Shown piece by piece: positions 37,829 through 47,328 of a stretch of DNA of 64,000 bases. The stretch spans positions 268,657 through 332,656 of the forward strand of contig NZ_JAGHRJ010000006.1 of the NCBI RefSeq assembly GCF_017743865.1, in the 5' to 3' direction. Position 1 is the stretch's first letter, and each line of letters starts with the position of its first letter. A model generated the notes under the pieces. It saw only the letters and a program-made list of their open reading frames with translations, did not search any database and was not told the DNA's origin. Made by a program: the position numbers and the translations under genes. Source of the stretch: Labrenzia sp. R4_2. Its GTDB lineage: Bacteria; Pseudomonadota; Alphaproteobacteria; Rhizobiales; Stappiaceae.

Positions 37829-39625
37829 TCAGTGATTGTCGCGGGGCAGACCTTTGTGCGCGACGTCCTGATATTTGACCGCGGGCTCCAAAACCATGCC
37901 CTTGTCGAACTGGGCCACCATACCGCGCTGGATTTCCTGCCAGGGCGTTTGGCTCTCGGCAACTTGGAACCCTCCGCTTTCTTCAAGCTGTGCGCGGCGC
38001 TGGGCCAAATCTTCGTCCGATATGAGAATGTTGGCTGATCCTGCTTTCAGATCGATCCGCACACGATCCCCGGTTTGCAACACCGCCAATCCGCCTTTTG
38101 CTGCGGCCTCGGGTGCTGCATTCAGGATCGAGGGAGAACCTGATGTGCCGGATTGCCGGCCGTCGCCGATGCATGGCAGGGCCGTTATCCCTTGTTTGAT
38201 AAGCGCCGCCGGGGGCTGCATGTTCACCACCTCAGCCCCGCCCGGGTAACCGATCGGACCTGTTCCGCGAACGAACAGCATACAGTTTTCATCGATCTCC
38301 AGCTCCGGATCGTCAATCCGGTGATGGTAATCCTCCGGACCTTCGAAAACGATTGCGCGGCCTTCAAAAGCATCCGGGTCGTTCGGATTTGAGAGGTAGC
38401 GGTTGCGGAACTCTTCAGAGATCACGCTGGTTTTCATGATCGCGCTGTCGAAGAGGTTGCCCTTCAGGTTCAAGAACCCGGCCTTTTCCAACATCGGCGC
38501 GTCGAATGGTTTGATGACATCGGGCAGATCGGTGACAACGCCGGCGCAGTTTGCCTCAATCGTTTTCCCGTTTGCTGTCAGCGCGTCTGGGTGCGGAATT
38601 TGTCGATGGCGAAGCAGCTCGGCAACAACAGCCGGGACACCGCCCGCGTGGAAGTAATCTTCACCCAAATAGGCGCCGGCAGGCTGAAGATTGACCAGAA
38701 GCGGCACGTCATGACCAATCTTCTGCCAATCGTCATTCGTGAGCTCGATCCCAAGATGCCGGGCGATGCCGTTCAAATGAATTGGAGCGTTTGTGGACCC
38801 GCCAATTGCCGAATTCACGACGATGGCGTTTTCGAAGGCTTGCCGGGTCATGATGTCGGATGGTTTCAGGTCCTCATAAGCCATTTCCACGATCCGGCGG
38901 CCGGTTTCATAGGAGATGGCGCCGCGTTCCCGGTAAGGCGCTGGAATGGCGGCCGCCCCCGGAAGCTGCATACCAAGAGCTTCGGCGAGAGAATTCATGG
39001 TCGTTGCCGTGCCCATTGTGTTGCAATAGCCAACAGAGGGGGCGGATGAGGCGACAAGATCCATGAAGCCTTCATAGTCGATGTCGCCTGCAGCCAGCAT
39101 TTGCCGGGCTTTCCAGACGATGGTGCCCGAACCTGTACGCTCTCCCTTGTGCCAGCCGTTGAGCATCGGGCCGACCGACAAGGCGATTGCCGGGATGTTG
39201 ACCGTCGCGGCGGCCATGAGGCAGGCCGGTGTGGTCTTGTCGCAGCCGATGGTCAGGACAACCCCATCAAGCGGGTATCCATGCAGCAATTCGACTAGGC
39301 CGAGATAGGCAAGGTTCCGGTCGAGCGTTGCCGTTGGCCGCCGTCCGGTTTCCTGAATCGGATGCACGGGGAATTCAAATGCGATCCCGCCAGCGTCCCG
39401 AATGCCTTCGCGCACACGCTTGGCAAGCTCAAGGTGGTGGCGGTTGCACGGTGAGAGATCCGACCCTGTCTGGGCGATGCCGATGATCGGTTTTCCGGAC
39501 TGCAGTTCTTCGCGGGTAATCCCGAAATTCAGATAACGTTCGATGTAAAGCGCCGTCATCCCCGGGTTGTCTGGGTTGTTGAACCAAGCGGCAGAACGGA
39601 AATTCGGTGTCTTGGTGTGTGTCAT
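37829..39625 (-). CDS. IlvD/Edd family dehydratase, sugar-acid type
   Basis: [2Fe-2S]-dependent dehydratase of about 598 residues. The cluster cysteines are visible in [21 protein letters not shown] and [11 protein letters not shown], and the catalytic Ser region is [14 protein letters not shown]. Length, N-terminus ([21 protein letters not shown]) and this Cys spacing match L-arabinonate/D-xylonate dehydratases more than branched-chain IlvD. It therefore probably dehydrates a pentonate or hexonate. No sugar-acid operon surrounds it, so the physiological substrate is open. I start at MTHTKTP. Confidence 0.87.
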   Translation of the reverse strand: MTHTKTPNFRSAAWFNNPDNPGMTALYIERYLNFGITREELQSGKPIIGIAQTGSDLSPCNRHHLELAKRVREGIRDAGGIAFEFPVHPIQETGRRPTATLDRNLAYLGLVELLHGYPLDGVVLTIGCDKTTPACLMAAATVNIPAIALSVGPMLNGWHKGERTGSGTIVWKARQMLAAGDIDYEGFMDLVASSAPSVGYCNTMGTATTMNSLAEALGMQLPGAAAIPAPYRERGAISYETGRRIVEMAYEDLKPSDIMTRQAFENAIVVNSAIGGSTNAPIHLNGIARHLGIELTNDDWQKIGHDVPLLVNLQPAGAYLGEDYFHAGGVPAVVAELLRHRQIPHPDALTANGKTIEANCAGVVTDLPDVIKPFDAPMLEKAGFLNLKGNLFDSAIMKTSVISEEFRNRYLSNPNDPDAFEGRAIVFEGPEDYHHRIDDPELEIDENCMLFVRGTGPIGYPGGAEVVNMQPPAALIKQGITALPCIGDGRQSGTSGSPSILNAAPEAAAKGGLAVLQTGDRVRIDLKAGSANILISDEDLAQRRAQLEESGGFQVAESQTPWQEIQRGMVAQFDKGMVLEPAVKYQDVAHKGLPRDNH

Positions 39626-39709
39626 CAGCGCCTTACCCTCTGTTCCCCTCACGGCAGAGGGTGTGAGCCGATAAATACCCGCTCGAACAGGCTTGTAAAG
39701 CGCATTAGA

Positions 39710-41278
39710 TCAACTCGCTGCGATCAGGCTCCCTGCGTTTGTTTCTTGTTTGCGATCTGCAACAGAATAACGCGCGAAAGCCCAGAGGACGGTGAGACTG
39801 ACAAGGAATAGAACAGGGGCCGCCGACATGGGGAGCAGCAACGAACCACCGCAAACCCCGCACAAAATCGACAGGCCCGACAAAAACCGTTGCGCGTGAG
39901 CGGCGAGCGCCGTGCGTCGCATGGCAAGGTCCTTAAGCGCAGGAAATGCGCCGATGTCTTCTGTGTTGCTCACAGCCAGGATCGCCGTTTGCGGTGTGCT
40001 GTTATCTTCTGCGGTCTCATCGACGGATCTCAACTCCAAAGAGGTGCGATCCTGCGACAGGGTCAGCACCAAAGGTTGTTGATCGCCCAAACAGCGGTGT
40101 GCCGCTTCCGCCGCGCTTTCGCCGGGACGCGGGTCTGCAACCGGTTCCAGGCCCAGCATGTTGGCAAGGGCTTCGCGCGTCTTTTCACTGTCCCCGCTAT
40201 AAAGCCAGGGCACGAGGCCTTCCCCGCGCAGCGCAAAGGCAGCAACACCTGCATCTTGCCGCAAGGTGCCTTCAAGACCGAGGACACCAACTACCCGGCC
40301 GCCCACAGCAACCCTGAGAACCGTTTTGCCGTCGGCTTCAAGTGAGCGTGCGATGGCGTCGGCGGTGAAGCTGTCGATCTTGTGCTTCTGCATCAGGTTG
40401 GCCGTGCCGATCACGATACTTTGCCCGCCGAGTAAGGCGACTGCGCCCAGCCCAGGCGCTTGCTCGAAGCGATCGGGCCGCTTGATGTCGACACGCCATT
40501 GCTCCGCCAGTTGGCGCAAAGCTTCTGCGACGGGATGATCGCTCCCGCTTTCAGCCGATGCGGCAACGGCGAGTAGCGTTTTGGGTTCATTGTTGAAAGC
40601 CATGACATTGGTCACCACCAGGTTTGGGCCAGACATGACGGCGGCCTTGTCGATGACGATATCGCGGGCCGACGCGACCTTGGCGAATGCTGCGGTCCCA
40701 AGGCTCCGAACCCCGGCGGCCCTGGCCGCTTCCAAATAGACCTTGTCTGCAAAGGCGTTGATGCCATCAACGAAATAGGGCCAGGAGAGCACCAGGCAAA
40801 CAACAGCCGCAATCGGTGCCTGATCGGGATTTACGCCAAGCCAAAGGGCGCCGCATAGAAGGCTGAGTTGGCTGGACGCAAAAGCTTCTTTGAGCCCGGT
40901 CCGTTCGCCACGTGGTGGCAGGATCCAAACAGCGAGTGCGCGAAGGATCATCATGAGTCCGGCGGAAAACGCAGGGGCATGGGGGGTGATTCCTCCGGTT
41001 GAAATGAATGGGAGGAAGGGATCTACAATCAGCAGTCCCCCGCAAATGAGCGCCGTTGCATAGTTCAAGCTCCGTCCAGCCGCGGCTTCCGGACAGAAAG
41101 CCAGACTGGTGGCTGAGAACAGAACCGACATCGCGCAGAGGCTGATAACGGACACAGTGTTTGGTTCTGTGCCTGAATGCGCTGATGCTACGGCGAGAAG
41201 AGTTGATGCGATTGCGATCAGTGTCGCCCTGCTGATGACTTCCAGTGAGAGAGCCGGCTTTTTTGCGGCCTGTTGCAT
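39710..41278 (-). CDS. Degenerate P1B-type ATPase-like membrane protein
   Basis: Overall layout follows the core of heavy-metal P-type ATPases: about six hydrophobic segments in residues ~15-170, a cytoplasmic HAD-like region, and two C-terminal helices (~465-505). Key motifs are altered. The transport CPC is LSW-like (VVCLVLSWPYF), DKTGT has become D210-K-A-A-V, TGD is SGD (361-363), and the GDGxNDxP hinge is absent. The nucleotide-domain landmarks SDHPVAEAL (HP at 248-249) and PGLGAV (GxG) remain. It is probably a pseudo-ATPase or a diverged regulatory protein. The start was placed at MQQAAKK; an upstream extension of 58 codons is doubtful. Confidence 0.75.
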   Translation of the reverse strand: MQQAAKKPALSLEVISRATLIAIASTLLAVASAHSGTEPNTVSVISLCAMSVLFSATSLAFCPEAAAGRSLNYATALICGGLLIVDPFLPFISTGGITPHAPAFSAGLMMILRALAVWILPPRGERTGLKEAFASSQLSLLCGALWLGVNPDQAPIAAVVCLVLSWPYFVDGINAFADKVYLEAARAAGVRSLGTAAFAKVASARDIVIDKAAVMSGPNLVVTNVMAFNNEPKTLLAVAASAESGSDHPVAEALRQLAEQWRVDIKRPDRFEQAPGLGAVALLGGQSIVIGTANLMQKHKIDSFTADAIARSLEADGKTVLRVAVGGRVVGVLGLEGTLRQDAGVAAFALRGEGLVPWLYSGDSEKTREALANMLGLEPVADPRPGESAAEAAHRCLGDQQPLVLTLSQDRTSLELRSVDETAEDNSTPQTAILAVSNTEDIGAFPALKDLAMRRTALAAHAQRFLSGLSILCGVCGGSLLLPMSAAPVLFLVSLTVLWAFARYSVADRKQETNAGSLIAAS

Positions 41279-41833
41279 GATGATCCCCGTTCCCTGTGCT
41301 TTCCCGGTCGCGTGACGCCGAGTGTCGCTCCGGATTGAAAATGCAGTACAGGCGGTCTGTGCTTCAATCTGGCGGTCAGGTAGCTCCAACGGGGAGCGGC
41401 TTTGCCTCTTGGCAGGAATACCGATGATTTGGTCGATTGGATCGAAATACAATGCCGGAGGAAAAAGTAAAATAGAGTTATATGTATCAATATGGAAAAT
41501 AAGATTAGAAAAATCCTAATATCATAAAATAAAAAATCATTGCAACGAATTTTGGTGGAGAAAAAGAGATTGTTTTATTTAATCATAATCGGCAAAAATA
41601 CGCCGGGGTTATTTCTCACAAATCGGAATTACGATTGATCGGGAATTGAATATCGGCGAAAACACTAAATGGAAAAGACTTAAAAACAGGGGCGGCAACA
41701 ATTGCCGGGTCCGGAGTCCACTGTGACTATCGGTGGGCGGCAAATCGGGAATCAGGAGTGTCTGCAGAGTCAAGTGGACGACTCAGGTGAATCTCAAAAA
41801 AGACTCATAAACAGTGACTTAGCTGGTTTGGGA
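41279..41833. other. Non-coding, AT-rich stretch upstream of the pseudo-ATPase gene
   Basis: About 550 bases without a convincing gene. Positions ~41450-41660 are strikingly AT-rich compared with the surroundings and include A/T runs and the small dyad ATTAG-N7-CTAAT (near 41500). It presumably holds the minus-strand promoter of the pseudo-ATPase gene. The 41700-41830 part is less AT-rich and shows nothing recognisable before the hairpin that ends the ABC transporter operon. Confidence 0.5.
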
Positions 41834-41860
41834 CACTGTCCCGCGGAAGGCGGGACAGTG
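41834..41860 (-). terminator. Strong hairpin after the ABC transporter operon
   Basis: A perfect 11-bp inverted repeat, CACTGTCCCGC-GGAAG-GCGGGACAGTG, lies 16 bases past the last stop of the minus-strand transporter operon. No clear U-tract follows on that strand, so it could stabilise the 3' end as well as stop transcription. Confidence 0.6.
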
Positions 41861-41875
41861 CAAAGCTTTGAAGTA

Positions 41876-43594
41876 TCAGCCTATTTCCAGATTGGCTCGG
41901 GACAGCAGCTCCATTGACGGCATCAGATTAAGAAGCTGCTGCGTATATTCGTGCTGAGGGTTCTCAAACAGCTGATCGCAGTCTGCCACTTCGCAGAGCT
42001 CGCCGTTGCGCATGACACCGATCCGGTTACACATCTGGCGGATCACTGCGAGGTCGTGACTGATGAACATCATAGTCAGCCCGAGTTCTTCTTGCAGATC
42101 TTTCAGAAGATTGAGGATCTGTGCCTGGATCGATACGTCCAACGCGGACGTCGGTTCATCACAGATCAAGAAACGCGGACGGGTCGCGAGGGCCCGCGCA
42201 ATTGAGATCCGTTGGCGCTGACCACCGGAAAACTCATGCGGGAATTTCTGGCCTGCGGCCGCGCCCAAACCGACGTGATCCAGCAGATCATCAACGATCT
42301 GACGAACTTCGGAATTGCTGGAGGCCAGTTTGTGGAACTTGATCGGCTCGGCAATGATGTCCTTGACCCGCATCCGCGCATTGAGCGACGAATAGGGATC
42401 CTGGAAGATCATTTGCATCTGCCGGCGCATCGCCAGAATTTCTTTCTGGTTCTTCAGTGATGTCAGTTCCGTCTTGCCGAAGAGGATTGACCCGCCGCTC
42501 GGGTGATAAAGCCCGGTGATCACGCGTGCGATGGTGGATTTACCAGAGCCACTCTCACCGACGACACCGAAGGTCTCGCCTTCGTGAATATCGAAACTGA
42601 CCTTCTTGACCGCATGGAAGTATTCCCGCTTCGAGGGGAAAATCGATCCCTTGGTCTCAAAGCGCATCTCCAGGTCCCGTATCTGGACCAGAGGCCCTGT
42701 CACCTTGTCATAGTCCCGGGACTTGCCGAGCCAGTGGGTGGAGATGTCGATATGTTTTTGAGGCGTGCCAGCCTTCTCGATGTAGTTGACCACCGGGAAC
42801 CGCTCGACCTTGATATCGGGCCGGGGAACGGCGGAAATCAGGCTCTGCGTATAAGGATGCTTTGGAGCACCAAGGACCTGATTGGTTTCCCCATACTCCA
42901 CCAGCTCGCCGTGGTACATCACCGCAACATGGTCCGTGATGTCCGCAATCACGCCCATGTCGTGGGTGATCACGAGCATCGCAACGTTTCGTTCTTCACA
43001 GAGCTTTTTCATCAGCTCCAGGATTTGCGCCTGGATGGACACATCAAGCGCTGTGGTCGGCTCATCAGCAATCACAAGCTCCGGCTCGGCGCAAAGTGCG
43101 AGCGCGATTACAACACGCTGGCGCATGCCGCCGGAGAACTGGTGCGGGTACTGTTTGATCCGCTCAGAAGGATTGGGAATGCCGACCGCGTCGATCAATT
43201 CAATCGCCCGCTGCTGTGCTTCCTTGGCAGAAAGGGGCAGGTGCGTACGGATTGTCTCCACCAGCTGGGATTCGACCGTCTGCAGCGGATCCAGCGAGGT
43301 TAGAGGATCCTGGAAGATCATGCCGATCTTCCGGCCCCTGAGCTGCCGCATTTTCTTGTAGGGCAGCTCATCGATCCGCTGGCCATGCAGATAGACTTCA
43401 CCGCCTGCAATATGACCGGGCTCCTGTAGAAGTCCGATCACGGCGTTGCCGACGGTGGACTTGCCAGCGCCGGATTCCCCGACCACGCCGAGGATCTTGC
43501 CGGCATCCACTTTCAAGCTCACCCCTTCAACCGCAACGAAAACCGATTTGCGGCCCGGGAACTCGACCCGAAGGTCTTTGATATCTAGGACGTT
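41876..43594 (-). CDS. Peptide/opine-type ABC transporter, fused double ATPase
   Basis: Two complete ABC cassettes in one 572-residue chain, equivalent to DppD plus DppF. The first has GESGAGKST, signature FSGGMRQRV and Walker [13 protein letters not shown]. The second has [18 protein letters not shown] and [12 protein letters not shown]. Each is followed by an oligopeptide-type C-terminal region ([14 protein letters not shown], then [11 protein letters not shown]). I prefer the GTG start (MNVLDIKDL) because GAGGT lies upstream; the frame extends 14 codons into the permease gene. It energises the importer encoded just upstream. Confidence 0.94.
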   Translation of the reverse strand, partial: NVLDIKDLRVEFPGRKSVFVAVEGVSLKVDAGKILGVVGESGAGKSTVGNAVIGLLQEPGHIAGGEVYLHGQRIDELPYKKMRQLRGRKIGMIFQDPLTSLDPLQTVESQLVETIRTHLPLSAKEAQQRAIELIDAVGIPNPSERIKQYPHQFSGGMRQRVVIALALCAEPELVIADEPTTALDVSIQAQILELMKKLCEERNVAMLVITHDMGVIADITDHVAVMYHGELVEYGETNQVLGAPKHPYTQSLISAVPRPDIKVERFPVVNYIEKAGTPQKHIDISTHWLGKSRDYDKVTGPLVQIRDLEMRFETKGSIFPSKREYFHAVKKVSFDIHEGETFGVVGESGSGKSTIARVITGLYHPSGGSILFGKTELTSLKNQKEILAMRRQMQMIFQDPYSSLNARMRVKDIIAEPIKFHKLASSNSEVRQIVDDLLDHVGLGAAAGQKFPHEFSGGQRQRISIARALATRPRFLICDEPTSALDVSIQAQILNLLKDLQEELGLTMMFISHDLAVIRQMCNRIGVMRNGELCEVADCDQLFENPQHEYTQQLLNLMPSMELLSRANLEIG

Positions 43595-43607
43595 CACGGG
43601 AGGCACC

Positions 43608-44552
43608 TCAGCGCAGTTTCGGGTTGAGGGCGTCACGCAACCAATCGCCCAACAAGTTAACGTTCAAAACCAGCAGAGCCAGCGCAATGCCCGGGAAAAT
43701 CGCGATCCACCATTCCCCGGAATAGAGGAAGTCGTTGCCGATCGCGATCAAGGTGCCGAGGGATGGCTGGGTGGGTGGCATGCCAACGCCGAGGAACGAC
43801 AGGCTGGATTCTGTGACAATCGCTAGCGCCAGGTTGATGGTCGCAATAACCAGAACCGGACCCATCACGTTCGGCAGGATGTGGCGGACCATGATGATGA
43901 CCGAGGGAATGCCGATCACACGGGCTGCCTGAACATATTCCTTGTTCTTTTCCACCATCGTTGACCCACGTACGGTCCGGGCGTACTGCACCCAGAACGA
44001 CAGCGCGAGCGCCACGATCAGGATGTAGAAGGCGAAGACTTCTCGGTCGATCCCGCCGAAGATGCCGGCGGCGACACCGTCAATCAGAAGCGCGATCAAA
44101 ATGGCCGGAAAAGTTAGCTGGACATCGGCGATCCGCATGATGATCGCATCGACACGTCCGCCCATGTAACCAGCGACCAGACCGGCAGTGATGCCGATGA
44201 TCGCGGCAGCGATGACCGAACAGAAACCGACAATGAGCGAAATCCGCATGCCGTAGAAGATGCCGGACAACAGATCCCGGCCCTGATCATCTGTGCCGAG
44301 CAGGAAGCGGGGGTCGGCAAACTCCATCCAAACCGGTGGAACGCGAGCGTCCAGAATGGAAATTGTCGCCAGATCAAACGGATTGTGTGGCGCGACCCAG
44401 GGCGCGAGGAATGCGACCAGGAACAGGATGAGCGTCACAACGGCAGCAACCACTGTGACCTTCGAGCGCAGGAAGGAGTGGAACAGGTCGCTGTCGATGA
44501 TGCGTGCGAGGCGGCCTTTCGGCTCGCTGTTCGGTGTGGAGACATCAGCCAT
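43608..44552 (-). CDS. ABC transporter permease, DppC-like
   Basis: Inner-membrane permease of the peptide/nickel/opine family. N-terminal membrane helix (VVAAVVTLILFLVAFLAPWV), the characteristic RFLLGTDDQGRDLLSGIFYG, and the coupling-helix motif AARVIGIPSVIIMVRHILPN (EAA-like) are present, with six membrane spans. The internal ATG (MADVSTPN) follows GGAGACTTGACC and is preferred to an upstream TTG. It lies 12 bases after the dppB-like gene. Confidence 0.94.
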   Translation of the reverse strand: MADVSTPNSEPKGRLARIIDSDLFHSFLRSKVTVVAAVVTLILFLVAFLAPWVAPHNPFDLATISILDARVPPVWMEFADPRFLLGTDDQGRDLLSGIFYGMRISLIVGFCSVIAAAIIGITAGLVAGYMGGRVDAIIMRIADVQLTFPAILIALLIDGVAAGIFGGIDREVFAFYILIVALALSFWVQYARTVRGSTMVEKNKEYVQAARVIGIPSVIIMVRHILPNVMGPVLVIATINLALAIVTESSLSFLGVGMPPTQPSLGTLIAIGNDFLYSGEWWIAIFPGIALALLVLNVNLLGDWLRDALNPKLR

Positions 44553-44564
44553 GGTCAAGTCTCC

Positions 44565-45539
44565 TTATGGCCGTCCGACCCGCAGACGCGGATCGATGAA
44601 GAAATAGAGGATGTCGACGATAAAATTGATCGCGACAAACAGGAAAGCAGTCAGCAGCAGATAGGCCGACATGATCGGTATATCGACGTTCTGAACAGCT
44701 TGCAGGAACATCAGACCCATGCCCGGCCACTGGAAGACGGTCTCCGTGATGGTGGCAAAGGCGATGATCGACCCGAGCTGAAGACCGGTGATCGTGATCA
44801 CGGGAACCATGGTGTTCTTCAGCGCGTGCCGGAAGTGGACCAGCCGGTCTGGCAAACCGCGTGCGCGGGCAAACTTGATATAGTCGGTTCGGATGACTTC
44901 CAGCATTTCCGCCCGGATCAGGCGCATGATCAGCGTCATCTGGTACATGCCGAGCGTGACTGCTGGCAGGATCAGCGCTTTCAGGCCGGAGGCTGTCAGG
45001 AAGCCTGTTGTCCACCAGGAGCCGACCTGGACGACATCGCCGCGGCCAAAGCTTGGCAGCCATTGCAGCGTGACCGAGAACAGGAAGATCAACAAGATCC
45101 CGATGAAGAAGGTGGGCAGGGATATGCCGATCAAAGACACCGATAGAAACAGTTTTGAAATCGCCGATTCGCGATTGAGACCGGCGTAAATACCCATTGG
45201 GATGCCGACAACCAGCGCAAACATGAAGGATGCGAAACTGAGCTCAAGGGTTGCCGGAATACGTTTGGCAAACAGCTCCGAAACGGGTTGTTTGAACTGA
45301 TAGGACGTGCCGAAGTCGAACTGCACAGCATTGCCGATGAAGCGGGCGAATTGGACAGGGATGGGGTCGTTCAGACCCAAACGCTCGCGCAGTGCTTCAC
45401 GTTCTTCAATGGATGTCTCGATTCCGACCATCTGGTTGATCGGATCTCCGACGAAACGGAACATGGTGAAGGCGAGCAGCGCCACCACCAACATGACAAT
45501 CATCGCTTGAAGCAAACGACGTGTTGCAAAACCTATCAT
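44565..45539 (-). CDS. ABC transporter permease, DppB-like
   Basis: A 324-residue permease with six membrane spans. It shows the family N-terminus (RRLLQAMIVMLVVALLAFTM), GLNDPIPVQFARF, and an EAA-loop region (KFARARGLPDRLVHFRHALK). It pairs with the DppC-like protein. Its gene follows the binding-protein gene after a strong hairpin, so it is likely expressed at a lower level than the binding protein. Confidence 0.94.
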   Translation of the reverse strand: MIGFATRRLLQAMIVMLVVALLAFTMFRFVGDPINQMVGIETSIEEREALRERLGLNDPIPVQFARFIGNAVQFDFGTSYQFKQPVSELFAKRIPATLELSFASFMFALVVGIPMGIYAGLNRESAISKLFLSVSLIGISLPTFFIGILLIFLFSVTLQWLPSFGRGDVVQVGSWWTTGFLTASGLKALILPAVTLGMYQMTLIMRLIRAEMLEVIRTDYIKFARARGLPDRLVHFRHALKNTMVPVITITGLQLGSIIAFATITETVFQWPGMGLMFLQAVQNVDIPIMSAYLLLTAFLFVAINFIVDILYFFIDPRLRVGRP

Positions 45540-45566
45540 TTCGGCTCTTTACGTTTTCAAGAAAAG

Positions 45567-45591
45567 GCGCCCCCGGCGGAACCGGGGGCGC
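45567..45591 (-). terminator. Intercistronic hairpin between binding-protein and permease genes
   Basis: A 10-bp perfect GC stem, GCGCCCCCGG-CGGAA-CCGGGGGCGC (45567-45576/45582-45591), followed on the minus strand by CTTTTCTT. It probably stops part of the transcripts or protects the abundant binding-protein mRNA, a common arrangement in such operons. The plus-strand side is also T-rich. Confidence 0.75.
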
Positions 45592-45612
45592 TTCATTTTT
45601 TGACAGGACCGC

Positions 45613-47196
45613 TTAGTTCTTTGTGACGAAGCGGAAGTGGAACTGGTTGTCCGCGCGCTGGACGAGCTCAACGTCGTCCGCAACGCCCCATGCCAGACCC
45701 TGCTGGTGCAGGGGGATGTAGTAGGCATTGTCGTGGGAGATCTTGTAGGCTTCCGCGATCATGTCGTCGCGTTTCGCCGGATCGTTTTCAACCAGGATCT
45801 GTTGTGTCAGCTCATCGATTTTCGCATCGCACCAGCCACCGTTGTTGAACGGAGAGCCTTTGCCAGCTTCGTCGCGGCAGTTCATCAGGTTGGACAGAAC
45901 GTTGAAGCTGTCGAAGGAACCTGGGGTCCAGCCAAGTAGGTAGAACGACGTATCGTAGCCACCAGAGGCCAGGATCTTGGCGAAGTACTTCGCTTTCGGC
46001 TGGGCGTTCAGGTCAACCTTGACGCCAACGCGGGCGAGCATTGCAGCAACGGCCTGACAGATGGCTTCGTCGTTGACATAGCGATCGTTCGGGCAGTCCA
46101 TGCCGACAGAGAACCCGTCCGGGTACCCGGCTTCTGCAAGAAGATCCATTGCAGCCTGCGGGTCATACGGATAGCGCTCGAACTCATCCGACTTGGAGAA
46201 CAGGAACGGGGAGATCATGATCGCGGACGGTGTTGCGAGGTTGCGCATCACTTTCTGCTTGATCGCTTCAATGTTGATGGCCTGGTAGAACGCTTTGCGA
46301 ACCTTGGCATCCTTGAACGGGTTTTTGCCCTTCACGTCGGAATACAGCAGCTCATCGCGCATCTGGTCCATGCCGAGGAAGATCGTGCGCAGCTCAGGAC
46401 CTGTCAGGGCGACAGTGCCGTCATTGTCGTTGATGCGTTTGATGTCCTGGATCGGGATCGGGTAAACCATATCCATCTCGCCGGACAGAAGCGCTGCAAC
46501 GCGGGTTGCATCGGATCCGATCGGAGTGAACTCAACGGTGGTCAGGTTGTGAGAGGCGGTGTCCCACCAGCCATCGTTTTTCTCATAAACGGTTTTCACG
46601 CCCGGCTCATGGCTGACCAGCTTGAACGGGCCAGTGCCGTTCGCGTTCAGGGCCGCATAGTTCGGGGTGGTGTCGGAAGCAGAGGTGACTTTGACCGCGT
46701 CGTTGGCCTCGGTCCACTCCTTGTCCATGATGTAGAACGTGTCCCACTCATAGTGCAGGATCGGGTTCGGGCCGGTCAGAACGAAGTCGACGGTGTAGTC
46801 GTCAACGATCTCCACCTTGGCATCGCCCGGAACGCGGGTTGTCAGGTCGGACCCTTCGGAACGGACACGGTCAACGGAAAAGGCGACGTCTTCAGCTGTA
46901 AAGTCGTTGCCATTGTGGAACTTGACGCCTTGGCGAAGGTAAAAACGCCAGCGGTTCGGCTCGACAACTTCCCAGCGCTCGGCAAGGCTCGGCTCGATCT
47001 GCAGGTCTGCACCGCGGCGGGTCAGACCTTCATAGGTGTTGCCAAGTGCGGACAGCGTGAAGGTTTCGTTGAGGCTGTACGGGTCAAGGGCGTTCAATGT
47101 CCCCTGAAACGCAAACTTCAATGTTTCCGCCTGCGCAGCGGATGCCACGCCAAACGTTGCCACAGCAGCAGCAATCAATTTGGTTTTGGTATTCAT
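45613..47196 (-). CDS. ABC transporter substrate-binding protein, family 5
   Basis: A 527-residue periplasmic peptide/opine-type binding protein with a signal peptide (MNTKTKLIAAAVATFGVASAA, cleavage near AQA). The family-5 hallmark region is LAERWEVVEPNRWRFYLRQG followed by KFHNGNDFTAEDVAFS; the C-terminal lobe ends ADNQFHFRFVTKN. The ligand cannot be read directly. The upstream ArgE-like deacetylase suggests acylated amino acids or small peptides. Confidence 0.94.
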   Translation of the reverse strand: MNTKTKLIAAAVATFGVASAAQAETLKFAFQGTLNALDPYSLNETFTLSALGNTYEGLTRRGADLQIEPSLAERWEVVEPNRWRFYLRQGVKFHNGNDFTAEDVAFSVDRVRSEGSDLTTRVPGDAKVEIVDDYTVDFVLTGPNPILHYEWDTFYIMDKEWTEANDAVKVTSASDTTPNYAALNANGTGPFKLVSHEPGVKTVYEKNDGWWDTASHNLTTVEFTPIGSDATRVAALLSGEMDMVYPIPIQDIKRINDNDGTVALTGPELRTIFLGMDQMRDELLYSDVKGKNPFKDAKVRKAFYQAINIEAIKQKVMRNLATPSAIMISPFLFSKSDEFERYPYDPQAAMDLLAEAGYPDGFSVGMDCPNDRYVNDEAICQAVAAMLARVGVKVDLNAQPKAKYFAKILASGGYDTSFYLLGWTPGSFDSFNVLSNLMNCRDEAGKGSPFNNGGWCDAKIDELTQQILVENDPAKRDDMIAEAYKISHDNAYYIPLHQQGLAWGVADDVELVQRADNQFHFRFVTKN

Positions 47197-47328
47197 AGTC
47201 CCCTCTTCAGTGCTATTCAGCGCTTATGTGAACTCGTTGTTGTTCAATTTTTTCTTCACGACCGGAAAGTCGTAAATTGTGCCAATTATGACAGCGTTGG
47301 CGGAATGCATCAAATCGGATTTCTCCGA

